Origin: JAJPHT01 sp035526585
Lineage (GTDB): Archaea > Thermoplasmatota > SW-10-69-26 > JACQPN01 > JAJPHT01
Reading direction: 5' to 3'
Assembly (NCBI GenBank): GCA_035526585.1
Contig: DATLCC010000102.1
Span: 5,387 to 69,386, forward strand
DNA length: 64,000 nucleotides
This document shows positions 10,202-19,310 of this stretch, piece after piece. Below the pieces are notes generated by a model that saw nothing but the letters and a program-made list of their open reading frames with translations, was not told the origin of the DNA and did not search any database. Positions within the stretch are counted from its first letter, which is position 1, and each line of letters opens with the position of its first letter. The translations under genes and the position numbers were made by a program.

Positions 10202-13200
10202 TTGGCCCGCGACGCCGCCAACGCGACCTGGGATTGGGACCGCCTGCGCGCCTACGCGCCAGCGGGCGCCCTCCGGCGCGCCCTGGACCACCTGCTCCTG
10301 GGGCAGGTCGAGCTCGACGCGCCGGGGGCGCACCTCGCCGGCCGGGTCGGAGGGTTCGACGTCGGCGTCTCGCGGGCGGACGGGCGCGGCCTCTGCTCCT
10401 GCCTCGTCCCTCAACCCTGCGCCCACGGCGTCGCCCTCCTCGCGGCCGCGAGCGGGCTCGCCGCCTCGGCCGCCCCCGGCGCCGTGCGCGACGCGGGGCG
10501 ACCCGCCTTCCGGCCCACCGACGCGCCCGTCCCCGTCCCCGCCTTCCCAGAGTCGGCGACCGACTACGAGGTGCCCGCGGACGCGCTCAGCGAGGCGCAA
10601 CGCACCGCGGTCGAGGCGACGACGGGCGTCATCCGTCGCTCGGCGACCGCCTACGCGCTCCCGCGCGAGGAGGCGCCCGCGCTCGCCGGCGCGCTGGAGG
10701 CGTTGGGCACGTCGCTCGTCACCTTCGCGCGCCGGCCGTACGTGCGACTGCGGGCGAACCGGCGCGAAGGGCTCGCGCGCCTGCTCAGCAGCGAGACGCC
10801 GGGGATGGGCGTGCGCGGCGTGCTGGAGCGCCACGGATTCCGCCCCGTGAGGAAGCCCAAGTCGCTCATCCACGAATGGGAAGGCCCCGTGGGCGCGCTG
10901 CACCTTGCGGCCGAGGAGATCGCGCGCCTCGGGGGCGCGGTCGTGCTCGCCGAGAGCGCGCCGCCCACCTTCGAGCCCCTCGCGGCCGCTTCGCCGCCGG
11001 CGCGCGCTCGGACGGCCGTGATGCCCGTGATCCTCTCGAAGCGCCGCTTCGAGTGGTGGACGCCCCGCGAAGCGCTCGTCCCGCTCCAGCTCGCGATCCT
11101 CCAGCGCCACAGCTTCGGACAGGACCGCGGCATCCTCCTCAGCAACGAAGCCAGCCGCAACGCCGAGCGCGAGCTTGTCGCCGCCGGCCTTCACGTCCTC
11201 CGCGTGGACGACGCGCTCGCGGTCGTGGCGGAGGCCACGACCGGCGGAGAGGAAGGCGTGACGCTCCTCAGGGTCAAAGCGCGCCCGCTGCCCGGACCCA
11301 TCGGCGACGCGCTGCGCCGCCACGGATACACGCTCAAGGGCACATCCAGCGGCGAGACGCAGCTCGAAGGCCCCGCCGCGAACCTCCCTCCGCTCGCGGG
11401 CGCTCTCGCCCAGGCGGGCGCGCACCTCGTCCCCGGCCCCGACGGGTGGCCCGACATCCCGGACACGCCGCCCGCGCCCACTGCGCTCGGACCCGACGAC
11501 CCGCGCGTGCCGATGGCGCGAGCCGGGACCTTGCGCCGCGAGGGGACGCGCCTCGTCGTGGACGCCGAAGGCGTCCTCCCGCGATCCCTCAGGATCGAGC
11601 TCTATCGGATGGGCTATCTTTCCCCGGAGGGCCGGGTGGACGCGCCCGTGAGCGAGGCGGGGCGGCTCGTCTCCATCCTGCGCGACGGGGGCTTCGACAT
11701 CAAATGGCCAAAGCCCACCTCGAACGAGTGGCGCCTCACCACCGTGCGCTACCACGAGCGTCCGCGCAAGGAAGGAGGCGGGACGCTGCTGCACCTCAAG
11801 GGCCCGATCCCCCTCGGGCGCCTGGGGGGCGTCGACCCCGCCGCCGAGCACGCAAGGAACGCCGCCCTCATCGTCTCCATGGAAAACGCGCTCCGCGAGA
11901 AGCACCCCGACGCGCGGCAGCTGGCGTTGGGCGTCATGCCCGGCGTCTGGACCGTCGCGGGCGGCGCGGGCGAGTTCCTCCTGGAGGCCGCCACGCGAGG
12001 CGCCGCCGTCACGCCCTCCGGCTCGCTCTCCCCCGCGCCCGCGAGCAAAGGCGTCGTCCTCGTTGACACGGCGTGCCTGCCGCCGCGCCTCATGGAGTTC
12101 CGGCGCACCGTCGACGAGCACGGCGTCCTGCGGCCCGTCGTCTCGCCCGAGATCGAGTCCGTGATCCGGCGCGTCGTCACCGAAGGGCTCGAGACCGACG
12201 AGGAGCGCGGCCACTACCTGATCCCCTCGCCGCGCATGACGGAGCTCCTCGAGGCGCTCCGCGAGATGGGCGCGAAGGTGCTCCAGCGGCGCCTCGCGCC
12301 GCGCGGGAAGCGATACGCGCGCTGGGAAGCCAAGCTTCCCGAGGACGAGACCGGGGCCCGCCCGAAGCTGCGGCCCCGCTGGCAGGGCGTGCCCTACGAC
12401 GGCGAGGTCCCGCGTCTCCGGGACACGACCGAGCTCGACCCGCACCAGCGCGAGGCGATCGCGTTCATCCTGGAGCGCGGCTACTGCGCGCTCCTCGCCG
12501 ACGAGATGGGCCTCGGGAAGACGCTCACCTCGATCGCCGCCGCGCAGTTCCTCCCCGGCCGCGTGCTCGTCGTCTGCCCCGCGAGCGCGCGAAGCGTGTG
12601 GAAGCAGGAGGTGCGCGCGTGGACGCAAGAGCAGGTGAAGGTGCTGGACCCGGCGTCTCCGCCTTCCGCCGCAGCGGAAGGTGACGAGAAGTACGTTGTC
12701 GTCGCGTATTCGGGGCTCTCGAAGTTCGGCGATGTGCTATCAAGCATGAAGTGGGACCTCGTCATCCTCGACGAGAGCCACTACGTCAAGTCGCGCACGG
12801 CGCAGCGCACGCGCCTCGTCGAGGAGAAGCTGCGGCGCATCCCGCGGCGGCTCATCCTGTCGGGCACGCCCGTGATGAACGAGCCCAAGGAGGTTCGCAC
12901 GCAGCTCGCCTTCACGCACCCCGACGAGTGGAGCGACACGGCGTGGTTCAACCGGCGCTTCCAGCAACCCTGGCGCCACGGCACGCCCGAGGTGCGCGAG
13001 CAGGTGCTGACGCGGCTTCGCGAATACATGGAGGGCGTGATGCTGCGGCGCGAGAAGCGCCAGGCGCTCCCCGATCTCCCCGAGAAGCACCTGCACGTGC
13101 ATCGACTCGAGCTCGCCGCCGCCGCGCGCCGCTCGTACGACGAGCAGGAGGACGCCTTCCGCGACTACGTGCAGGAGCACGACGAGAACGCGCTCACCTC

Positions 13201-13852
13201 CGGCATGGCTGCGACGAGCGGGCGGCTGGAGGCGTTGAAACAGAATGTGCTGTTGGGAAAGCTCCCGATCATCCTGACCGAATTGCGCAAGATCCTCGAC
13301 GGCGCGGGGGCGGACCCCCCCACGGCGCCCCCTCTCCAAGAGAAGATCGTCGTCTTCTGCCACTACCGGGAGCCCATCCGCGCGATGGCGAAGGAGCTCG
13401 CCCAGTACGGCGTCGTCACGCTCACGGGCAGCACGGAGGCCGAGCAGCGCGGCGAGGTCGTGCGCCGCTTCCAGGAGGATCCGGAGGTGCGCGTCTTCAT
13501 CGGCCAGACCGTCGCCGCGGGCACCGCGATCACGCTCACGCGCGCGCGGCATGCTATCTTCACCGATCTCGAATGGAACCCGGCGCTCCACCGCCAGGCG
13601 ATGGACCGCATCCACCGCAAGACGCAGACGCGCGACGTGGAGATCCACTTCTATCTCGCCGAGGACACCATCGAAGGTGATATCGCCGAAGTCCTCGAGG
13701 AAAAGACGGCCATGATGGACCAGCTCCTCGAGGGGCGCACCGGCTCCTCCTTCGGCCTCCGCGACAAGGACGTCGTCCAACGCGAGGTCGCGCTGCGCAT
13801 CCTCTCCCGCCGCCGTCGCCTGATGGCGACGGGCGGTGACGATGACGACTGA
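10202..13852 (+). CDS. SWIM-SNF2 superfamily II helicase with repeated N-terminal modules
   Basis: 1216 residues. A SWIM-type zinc motif Cys65-x-Cys67-x5-Cys73-x-His75 sits near the N terminus. Residues ~130-740 hold several divergent alpha/beta modules of roughly 60 residues, each with a helix like LRRHGY or LERHGF and a second helix ending GA-x-LV. The C-terminal third is an SNF2/HepA ATPase: DPHQREAI, Walker A GLGKT with Lys773, DESH at 857-860, SGTP, and helicase C with TGSTEAEQRGEVVRRF and QAMDRIHRKTQ. It resembles SMARCAL1/RapA-like annealing or remodelling enzymes in the motor only. The start is TTG with GAGGA just before it; no closer ATG exists. Confidence 0.88.
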   Translation: MARDAANATWDWDRLRAYAPAGALRRALDHLLLGQVELDAPGAHLAGRVGGFDVGVSRADGRGLCSCLVPQPCAHGVALLAAASGLAASAAPGAVRDAGRPAFRPTDAPVPVPAFPESATDYEVPADALSEAQRTAVEATTGVIRRSATAYALPREEAPALAGALEALGTSLVTFARRPYVRLRANRREGLARLLSSETPGMGVRGVLERHGFRPVRKPKSLIHEWEGPVGALHLAAEEIARLGGAVVLAESAPPTFEPLAAASPPARARTAVMPVILSKRRFEWWTPREALVPLQLAILQRHSFGQDRGILLSNEASRNAERELVAAGLHVLRVDDALAVVAEATTGGEEGVTLLRVKARPLPGPIGDALRRHGYTLKGTSSGETQLEGPAANLPPLAGALAQAGAHLVPGPDGWPDIPDTPPAPTALGPDDPRVPMARAGTLRREGTRLVVDAEGVLPRSLRIELYRMGYLSPEGRVDAPVSEAGRLVSILRDGGFDIKWPKPTSNEWRLTTVRYHERPRKEGGGTLLHLKGPIPLGRLGGVDPAAEHARNAALIVSMENALREKHPDARQLALGVMPGVWTVAGGAGEFLLEAATRGAAVTPSGSLSPAPASKGVVLVDTACLPPRLMEFRRTVDEHGVLRPVVSPEIESVIRRVVTEGLETDEERGHYLIPSPRMTELLEALREMGAKVLQRRLAPRGKRYARWEAKLPEDETGARPKLRPRWQGVPYDGEVPRLRDTTELDPHQREAIAFILERGYCALLADEMGLGKTLTSIAAAQFLPGRVLVVCPASARSVWKQEVRAWTQEQVKVLDPASPPSAAAEGDEKYVVVAYSGLSKFGDVLSSMKWDLVILDESHYVKSRTAQRTRLVEEKLRRIPRRLILSGTPVMNEPKEVRTQLAFTHPDEWSDTAWFNRRFQQPWRHGTPEVREQVLTRLREYMEGVMLRREKRQALPDLPEKHLHVHRLELAAAARRSYDEQEDAFRDYVQEHDENALTSGMAATSGRLEALKQNVLLGKLPIILTELRKILDGAGADPPTAPPLQEKIVVFCHYREPIRAMAKELAQYGVVTLTGSTEAEQRGEVVRRFQEDPEVRVFIGQTVAAGTAITLTRARHAIFTDLEWNPALHRQAMDRIHRKTQTRDVEIHFYLAEDTIEGDIAEVLEEKTAMMDQLLEGRTGSSFGLRDKDVVQREVALRILSRRRRLMATGGDDDD

Positions 13853-13863
13853 TCCAAAGACGC

Positions 13864-14244
13864 TCAGACGTCGAAGCGCCGAGACTCGATGACGAGCGTG
13901 CCGCTGCCCACCGCTTCCAGGCGTCGCACGCTCGGCTGCGGGGGGCAGCCCTCGTGGGGCTCAGGGGGCCCGCCTCGGAGGGGCCACAGCTCGAAGCCCA
14001 CTGCCGTGACGGTCGTGACGTGGCCGCCTCCTGGAAGCACGATCTCCACGATCTGGCCATCGGCCACTGCGCGCTCGGTGCGCTCGTCGATCGGGCCGGG
14101 ATCGAAGTCGTAGGGGAGCGAGCCAGGACACCGGAAGTCCGCGACGGACATCGGCCCGCTCGTCGTGGTCCGGGTGAGAAGGTACGCGCCGGCGGATCCC
14201 GCCATGAGCGCGGCGACGATCGCGATCATCACCCAGGCGCGCAC
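13864..14244 (-). CDS. Hypothetical membrane-anchored protein
   Basis: 126 residues from a GTG start (ATG at 14229 is an alternative). An N-terminal hydrophobic helix (VMIAIVAALMAGSAGAYLL) is followed by a polar extracytoplasmic domain with two Cys (FRCPGS and EGCPPQ), which could form a disulfide. No family is recognised. It converges with the helicase gene, ending 11 bases from it. Confidence 0.6.
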   Translation of the reverse strand: MRAWVMIAIVAALMAGSAGAYLLTRTTTSGPMSVADFRCPGSLPYDFDPGPIDERTERAVADGQIVEIVLPGGGHVTTVTAVGFELWPLRGGPPEPHEGCPPQPSVRRLEAVGSGTLVIESRRFDV

Positions 14245-14335
14245 AGCAAGAAGGAGCGAGCTCGCGACCTCAAGGCACTCGTGTCACCCGTGGAGGTCAA
14301 CGCGGGCGGGGCCTCTCGAACGCTTAAGCGCAACC

Positions 14336-14755
14336 ATGCCGCTGCCCTGGAACATGGACCCCCACGCGGACCTCGCCCAGCGCTTCTTTGGCGCCTTCGC
14401 GAAGAAGGACATCGACGCCGCGCGCGCGTGCCTCGCGCCGCACGTGACGTGGCACGTGCCTGGGCAGAGCGTGATCTCGGGCGCGCACCGCGGCCCGGAC
14501 GGCGTGCTCGCGTACTTCGCGAAGCTCCGCGCGCTCACCGAGGGCACCTGGCAGGCGCACCCGATCGACCTCCTCGCCGGGAAGAGCGGCGCGATCGTCC
14601 TCGCGCGGGGCACGGGCGCGCGGCAGGGGCGCCGCTTCGACGCGACCTACGCGCTCCACCTGCGCATGGAGGGCGGGCTCATCGTGGAGGCGCGGCTTTA
14701 CCCGGAGGACCTGAGCGCCTTGGACGCCTTCTGGGGGACCGACGCGCCGAAGTGA
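14336..14755 (+). CDS. SnoaL/NTF2-like fold protein
   Basis: 139 residues from ATG 14336. The pattern DLAQRFFGAFAKKDIDAARACLAPHVTWHVPG, given here as RFFGAFAKKDIDAARACL plus VTWHVPG, is typical of SnoaL-like polyketide-cyclase/ketosteroid-isomerase folds (nuclear transport factor 2 fold). The conserved GPDGVLAYFAKL and the C-terminal beta strands ending EDLSALDAFW fit. Function cannot be fixed from the fold: small-molecule binding or isomerisation. The upstream frame to 14165 is not protein-like. Confidence 0.78.
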   Translation: MPLPWNMDPHADLAQRFFGAFAKKDIDAARACLAPHVTWHVPGQSVISGAHRGPDGVLAYFAKLRALTEGTWQAHPIDLLAGKSGAIVLARGTGARQGRRFDATYALHLRMEGGLIVEARLYPEDLSALDAFWGTDAPK

Positions 14756-14783
14756 GCGGAGCGCCGAAGCGGACGCGCCTACG

Positions 14784-15953
14784 CTACGACGCATGCACGG
14801 CGGGCGCGCGCGCGGGTTCGAGCCAGATCTGCGCGATCCCGACGAGGGCGAGCGCGACGCCGAAGGCGAGCGCGGGCACGAGGCCGCCCGCGGCGCAGAG
14901 GGAGAGCACGAGGAGCGCGCTCGCGCCGCGCACGCTCGCGCGCCACTTCCCTTCCCACGGCCCCGTGCGCGTGGCGGTCGTGAGGTGGATGGTGCCCATC
15001 GCGAGGAGCGCGACGACGACCGAGCCCCCGAGGAGCCAGCGCCCGTGCGCGTCGAAGGGCGCGCCGAGGGCCGCTTTCGCGAGCTCCTCCGCGCCGACGG
15101 CGGCGGCGGTGATCCCCATGACGAGCGGCAGGTGCGCATAGAACCACACCTGGCCCGCGACGCGCGTCTTGCGGACGACCTGCTCTTCCATGTTGTCGAA
15201 GTACGTCCACCATAGGCAGAAGACGATCCCGAGGCCCAGCCCGCCGCCCAGGAACGCGGCGATCGAAGGCCGCTCGATGCCGCGCACGATCGCGGCGACG
15301 GCCTCGCCGAGCACGATGATCGTGAAGAGGCCGATCCGCTCGGGAAGATGCGACGTGGAGAGAGGCAGCTTCGCCTGCAGCGCGCGCGCCGTGAGCGGCG
15401 TGCCGATGTCGACGATCATCGCGACGCCCCACAACACGTATCGCCACGGCGCCGGCAGCAAGAGCGACGCGAGCCAGAGGGCGGCGGCGAACGAGAAGCC
15501 CAGGGCATAGCGCGCGCAGAGGGGGCGCGCGAGCGGGACGTACCGGGCGACGCGCACGTACTGCGCGATGAGGAGCGCGCGCAACGCGACGTACGCGAGC
15601 GCGAAGCCTGGCGCGGCGAACGCGCCGTGGATGCTGAGCGCGAGCGCGGCGGCGCCGATCATCTGCAGGAACGTGATCAGGCGCGTGCCCAGGTCGTCCG
15701 TGTCGAAGCGGTCGTTGTAGAGGGTGACGCCGACCCACGACCACCACACGGGCACGAAGAGCGCCGCGAAGCGCAGCACGCTCCCGCCCGTCGCGAGCTC
15801 GTGCGCGAGCGCGGCGACCACGACGACGTAGACGAGGTCGTAGAACAACTCCAGCCACGTGGCGCGGCGCTGGGCGTCGCCAGGCTCGTTCGAGCGGAGT
15901 CGGGGCGGGACGAAGACGGGCAACAAAGCGACATCATGTCTCCGTCTCTTCAC
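14784..15953 (-). CDS. LtrA-like (low temperature requirement A) membrane protein
   Basis: About 389 residues from GTG 15953; the frame is open to a TTG at 15995. Hallmarks of the LtrA family are WLELFYDLVYV near the start, LYNDRFDTDDLGTR, and RIGLFTIIVLGEAV in the middle, with some ten to twelve membrane helices ending in IAQIWLEPARAP. LtrA was named from Listeria cold growth but its biochemical role is unknown. The start choice is uncertain because the upstream DNA is a palindromic repeat rather than clear coding sequence. Confidence 0.88.
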   Translation of the reverse strand: MKRRRHDVALLPVFVPPRLRSNEPGDAQRRATWLELFYDLVYVVVVAALAHELATGGSVLRFAALFVPVWWSWVGVTLYNDRFDTDDLGTRLITFLQMIGAAALALSIHGAFAAPGFALAYVALRALLIAQYVRVARYVPLARPLCARYALGFSFAAALWLASLLLPAPWRYVLWGVAMIVDIGTPLTARALQAKLPLSTSHLPERIGLFTIIVLGEAVAAIVRGIERPSIAAFLGGGLGLGIVFCLWWTYFDNMEEQVVRKTRVAGQVWFYAHLPLVMGITAAAVGAEELAKAALGAPFDAHGRWLLGGSVVVALLAMGTIHLTTATRTGPWEGKWRASVRGASALLVLSLCAAGGLVPALAFGVALALVGIAQIWLEPARAPAVHAS

Positions 15954-15971
15954 CGCTTCGCTTGGCGCGAC

Positions 15972-16030
15972 CGACGCGACGAACGCGACAAGCAAAGTGT
16001 CGCGTCTGTCGCGTCGTCGCGTCCGTCGCG
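15972..16030. repeat. GTCGCGTC-rich palindromic intergenic element, copy 1
   Basis: Arms CGACGCGACGAACGCGACA (15972-15990) and TGTCGCGTCTGTCGCGTCG (15998-16016) are inverted with two mismatches around a 7-base loop. The 15-base string GTCGCGTCCGTCGCG at 16016-16030 recurs exactly at 50651-50665 in another palindrome. It separates the LtrA and M14 peptidase genes and could be a terminator or a dispersed repeat. Confidence 0.7.
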
Positions 16031-16040
16031 AGAAGCGACG

Positions 16041-17339
16041 CTAGCCCGCGACGGGGAGCGAAGGAAGGAGCCGGCCCGGATCGGTGGGCGCCCCTTCGGC
16101 GGGCTCGGGTGATATCAGCGCCGCCTTCACGTACGCGGGCAACGGCGCCGGCGGCGTGCCCGCGGGGAGCGGGGGCGCCGCGTAGGGGAGGTCCCACGCA
16201 TCGATGGCCTCCCAGTTCTGGAGCAGGAAGAGCGGGATCGGGAGCGAGGCGTCGAGCCAGTAGCGGAGGCCCTTGTAGGGTTCGAGGTAGACCTGCTGGA
16301 CGTAGTCCTCGCTCGTGATGCTCGTGTACCAGATCTCGATCTCGAGCGTGAAGCTCGCGGCCTCGTACGTCGCGTAGACGTAGTCGCCGCTGGAGCCGCT
16401 CGCGCTGTACGGGAGCCCGGCGCTGAAGTTGCCCCACGCGGCCTTGCCGGCGCGATAGCTCGTGTTCGTGCGCGTCCAGTCGAGCACGCGCTCGAAGAGC
16501 GCGTCGTGCTCGGGGGGAAGCGGGAAAGGCGCATCATACGCGGCCCACGGGGAGATGAGCGCGTTGGTCGGCGTGTGATAGCTGAGGTACACGACGAGCC
16601 GCGAGCCCACCTCCGCGAGGAGGTCGCGCATCGCCTGCGACTCGGGCTCGCTGAACGGGCCGGAGCCGCAGTTCTCGGCGACGATCGAGACGCTCGGCAT
16701 GCTCTGGTTCGTGGCGTGCGCGAGTGTGCCCATCGCGAGGTTCGACGCGCCCAGAGGGTTCCCCCAATCGAGGTCGTAATTCCTGTTCAGGTTCACGCCG
16801 AGCGCGTTGCCGCGCGTCCCGTCGACATAGCCGTCCGGGTTCACGATGGGTACGGTGTGGATCTCAAGCGCGTCGAGCCAGCCGGCGACGGTCGCGTTCG
16901 TCGCGCGGTTGTCGAGAAGGAAGTCGATGAGGTAGAGCGCCATCTCGGTGCCTGCGACCTCGTTCCCATGGTGGCCGCCGTCGATGAAGACGACGGGCTT
17001 CGGGCCCAGGATCGCCTCGTTCGTGAGCACGACGTCCCACATGGGGCGCCCCAGGATGCTCGCGCCGAACGTGCGCACCTCGACGAAGCCGGGCTGCGTC
17101 GCATTCCACATGGCGACTCTCGCTTCGACCTCCTCGAAGGTGTGGAAGGGCTCGGCCGGAAGGATGCCGAACGTCTTCGTGCGCGTGGGTTCGCCCGTGA
17201 TGTTGTAGAAGTCCGTGAGCGGGAGGATCGTGGGCTGGTCCGCGCCGAGCGCGGGCCCGACCGAGCCGGGCGTGAGAAGGCTCGCGCCGGTGCAGCCCGC
17301 GGCGAGCGATGCGATCGCGACGAGCAGAAGGAGCCTCAC
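16041..17339 (-). CDS. Secreted M14-family zinc carboxypeptidase, lipoprotein
   Basis: 432 residues from GTG 17339. The lipobox signal LLLLVAIASLAAGC anchors it outside the membrane. Zinc site: His and Glu in DGGHHGNEVAGTEMA, then NPDGYVDGTRGN, NLNRNYDLDWG, a third zinc His in VYLSYHT, and the catalytic Glu in FTLEIEIWY. It should remove C-terminal residues from peptides outside the cell. A GTG start directly before the signal peptide was preferred to the long upstream open frame, which reads through the divergent gene and the superoxide dismutase gene. Confidence 0.88.
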   Translation of the reverse strand: MRLLLLVAIASLAAGCTGASLLTPGSVGPALGADQPTILPLTDFYNITGEPTRTKTFGILPAEPFHTFEEVEARVAMWNATQPGFVEVRTFGASILGRPMWDVVLTNEAILGPKPVVFIDGGHHGNEVAGTEMALYLIDFLLDNRATNATVAGWLDALEIHTVPIVNPDGYVDGTRGNALGVNLNRNYDLDWGNPLGASNLAMGTLAHATNQSMPSVSIVAENCGSGPFSEPESQAMRDLLAEVGSRLVVYLSYHTPTNALISPWAAYDAPFPLPPEHDALFERVLDWTRTNTSYRAGKAAWGNFSAGLPYSASGSSGDYVYATYEAASFTLEIEIWYTSITSEDYVQQVYLEPYKGLRYWLDASLPIPLFLLQNWEAIDAWDLPYAAPPLPAGTPPAPLPAYVKAALISPEPAEGAPTDPGRLLPSLPVAG

Positions 17340-17440
17340 GTGCCAGCCTCGTGCCGGAGTGCGGCGGAGACTACCTGAACCCTTGCCTGAGGCGCCGAAG
17401 CGGAAGCGGAGCGCGGGAGCGCCTGCCGCGGCCCGAAACG

Positions 17441-17446
17441 CTATCC
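17441..17446 (+). promoter_or_regulatory. TATA-like CTATCC before 17469 gene
   Basis: CTATCC lies 23-28 bases before the ATG at 17469, the spacing expected for a leaderless archaeal transcript. Confidence 0.35.
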
Positions 17447-17468
17447 ACCGCGGCCCCTGTCGCGTCCC

Positions 17469-18014
17469 ATGGACCGCGAGCGCGCCGGGCTTCTCCTCCT
17501 CGCGACGGGCGCGCTCCTGTATTTCCCTGGCATCGCCCTCTCCGACTCGCTCGTCCTTGTCGCCTGGCCCGTGGCCCTCGCGGGCGCGCTGGTGCTGGCC
17601 ACTGTCGGAGGCGCGCGGCGGCGCGCCGCGGGGGCGCTCGCGGCGCTCCTCGTCCTGGCGGCGCTCCTGCTCCTCACGCTCGGAGGGACGATGAACGGCG
17701 TGGGCTCGATCGGCGGAGTGCTCGGCAAGGATGCGGAGCTCATCGCCCTCGTCGGCGTACCGCCGGGCGCGGCGGTCTTCCTCGCGCTCGGGCCAGCGGG
17801 AGGCGGCCCGCGGACGCTCGCGCGCATCTCGGTGGGCACCCTCGTCGGCGTCGCGCTGTGGCTTGCCTTCGAGGCGGCCACGGGCACGTTGTCCGATGGC
17901 CTCGTGATCCCCGCATTCGCCTCCATGATCACGGGCAGCGCCGCGCTCGCGTGGGAGAGCGCGCGGCGCGTCCGTGGGGCGCGGGGGGTCATCGCTATGC
18001 CCGCGGACGCGTAA
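17469..18014 (+). CDS. Hypothetical integral membrane protein
   Basis: 181 residues with about five hydrophobic helices (LLLLATGALLYFPGIAL, LVLVAWPVALAGALVL, ALAALLVLAALLLL and two more) and short charged loops. No family is recognised. It diverges from the M14 peptidase gene. Its TAA stop lies inside the palindrome at 18011-18027. Confidence 0.65.
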   Translation: MDRERAGLLLLATGALLYFPGIALSDSLVLVAWPVALAGALVLATVGGARRRAAGALAALLVLAALLLLTLGGTMNGVGSIGGVLGKDAELIALVGVPPGAAVFLALGPAGGGPRTLARISVGTLVGVALWLAFEAATGTLSDGLVIPAFASMITGSAALAWESARRVRGARGVIAMPADA

Positions 18015-18027
18015 CCATTCGGTTACA
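18011..18027. promoter_or_regulatory. Palindrome GTAACC-ATTC-GGTTAC, possible operator, copy 1
   Basis: GTAACCATTCGGTTACA is the exact reverse complement of the 17 bases at 32972-32988. Six-base arms around ATTC look like a dimeric regulator site. It overlaps the stop of the upstream gene and lies about 200 bases before the superoxide dismutase gene. Confidence 0.4.
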
Positions 18028-18079
18028 CTGGCGCCCTCTGGACACGGCACGACGCGAACCCGCGGCCCCCGTTGCGGGT

Positions 18080-18098
18080 ACGCGGGTCCGCGTTGTTC
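18080..18098 (+). terminator. Repeated hairpin-T element, copy 1
   Basis: ACGCGGGTCCGCGTTGTTC: arms ACGCG/CGCGT around GGTC followed by a T-rich tail. The identical 19 bases occur at 33201-33219 after tRNA-Arg, so both may be terminators of the preceding plus-strand genes. Confidence 0.4.
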
Positions 18099-18127
18099 GT
18101 CTGCTGACCGCGCGCGGGGGAGGGCAA

Positions 18128-18160
<33 letters not shown>

Positions 18161-18224
18161 ACGCCCCTGCGGGGCGTAAGCCCCATACCCAAGGACCCGG
18201 TTGGCCGCAGCAGGTGCGTCGAAC

Positions 18225-18869
18225 ATGACCTTCAAACTCCCCGAACTCCCGTACGCGCCGGACGCGCTGGAGCCCGCCATCGACAAGACGACGATGGAGA
18301 TCCACCACGGCCGCCACCACAAGGCGTACGTCGACAACCTGAACAAGGCCGTCGAAGGCAAGCCCGAGTGGGCCGCGAAGCCCGAATGGCAGCTCTGCAT
18401 GGACATCGCGAGCGCCCCGAAGGAGCTGCAGCCCGCCCTCCGCAACAACGGCGGCGGCCACTGGAACCACACGCACTTCTGGAACATCATGGCCCCCAAG
18501 GGCAAGACCGGCTCCCCCTCGGCGGAGCTCGCCCGCAAGATCGACGAGGACCTCGGCGGCCTCGAGAAGATGAAGGAGGCCGTGAGCGACGCCGGCGTAA
18601 AGCGCTTCGGCAGCGGCTGGGCATGGGTCATCGTCGGCGGCGACGGCCACCTGCACGTCGCCTCCACGCCCAACCAGGACAACCCCCTCATGAAGGGGAT
18701 CGTCGAGCCCGCCGCGACCGGCACGCCCATCCTCGGCGTCGACGTCTGGGAGCACGCTTACTACCTGAAGTACCAGAACAAGCGCGCGGATTACCTCAAG
18801 GCCTGGTGGGACGTCGTCAACTGGAACACCGTCTCCACCATCTACGCCCAAGCCACCAAGAAGTGGTGA
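18225..18869 (+). CDS. sod: Fe/Mn superoxide dismutase
   Basis: 214 residues. Converts superoxide to oxygen and hydrogen peroxide in the cytoplasm. Metal ligands: His27 in EIHHGRHHKAYV, His in GGGHWNHTHFW, Asp and His in DVWEHAYYLKYQNKR. Length and motifs fit the family. GGHWNH and STPNQDNPL resemble manganese or cambialistic forms more than strict iron forms. ATG 18225 was chosen over a TTG at 18201 because the family begins with F-x-LPELPYA. Presence suggests exposure to oxygen. Confidence 0.95.
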   Translation: MTFKLPELPYAPDALEPAIDKTTMEIHHGRHHKAYVDNLNKAVEGKPEWAAKPEWQLCMDIASAPKELQPALRNNGGGHWNHTHFWNIMAPKGKTGSPSAELARKIDEDLGGLEKMKEAVSDAGVKRFGSGWAWVIVGGDGHLHVASTPNQDNPLMKGIVEPAATGTPILGVDVWEHAYYLKYQNKRADYLKAWWDVVNWNTVSTIYAQATKKW

Positions 18870-18985
18870 TCTCCTGGCGAGGTCGCCTGCGGGCGACCCA
18901 GGCTTTTGATATCTTTCCTCGCTTTGTCCGAGCGGAGGCGCTCGCCTGACCGCGGTGTAACGTCGGGATCCTCGGTAGAAAGCAA

Positions 18986-18992
18986 GTATAAG
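18986..18992 (+). promoter_or_regulatory. TATA box GTATAAG before PRC-barrel gene
   Basis: GTATAAG lies about 41-47 bases before ATG 19033, giving a short leader. It is a clear AT island in GC-rich DNA. Confidence 0.55.
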
Positions 18993-19032
18993 TTCTCCAA
19001 CCGCGAGCGACCCCCATCGAGTGGGGTTTCCG

Positions 19033-19251
19033 ATGCGCGCGATCGAACCGGACATGGTCCTCGGGAAGCAAGCCATCGCCAGCGGCGGCGAACGCCTCGG
19101 CGAGATCGTCGACGTCGGGCTCTACACGCACGACCGCGTGAAGTTCCTCGTCGTCCAGCGCGGCGGCCCCGGCGCCGTCCCCATCCGCCGCGTCGAGGTG
19201 GGGGAGATCACGCAGGTCTCCGCCGACTCGGTCCGGCTGAGCGTCGCCTGA
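19033..19251 (+). CDS. PRC-barrel domain protein
   Basis: 72 residues (ATG 19033; GTG 19021 possible). The pattern MVLGKQAIASGGERLGEIVDVGLY, core GGERLGEIVDVGLY, then FLVVQRGG and PIRRVEVGEI, matches single-domain archaeal PRC-barrel proteins. PRC-barrels are small beta barrels that bind protein partners, known from photosynthetic reaction centre H subunits and RimM. Its target here is unknown. Confidence 0.8.
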   Translation: MRAIEPDMVLGKQAIASGGERLGEIVDVGLYTHDRVKFLVVQRGGPGAVPIRRVEVGEITQVSADSVRLSVA

Positions 19252-19280
19252 GCCGCCTGTTCATCACGGGCACAAGAACG

Positions 19281-19288
19281 CTTTATCA
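19281..19288 (+). promoter_or_regulatory. TATA box CTTTATCA before lipoprotein gene
   Basis: CTTTATCA lies 23-30 bases before ATG 19311, ideal for a leaderless transcript. Confidence 0.6.
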
Positions 19289-19310
19289 AGCCGTTCCCGT
19301 AGCCCCCGCC

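Noticed and set aside
10172..12628. 818-codon minus-strand frame over the helicase
   Set aside because: Shadow of the helicase gene, which has intact SNF2 and SWIM motifs on the plus strand.
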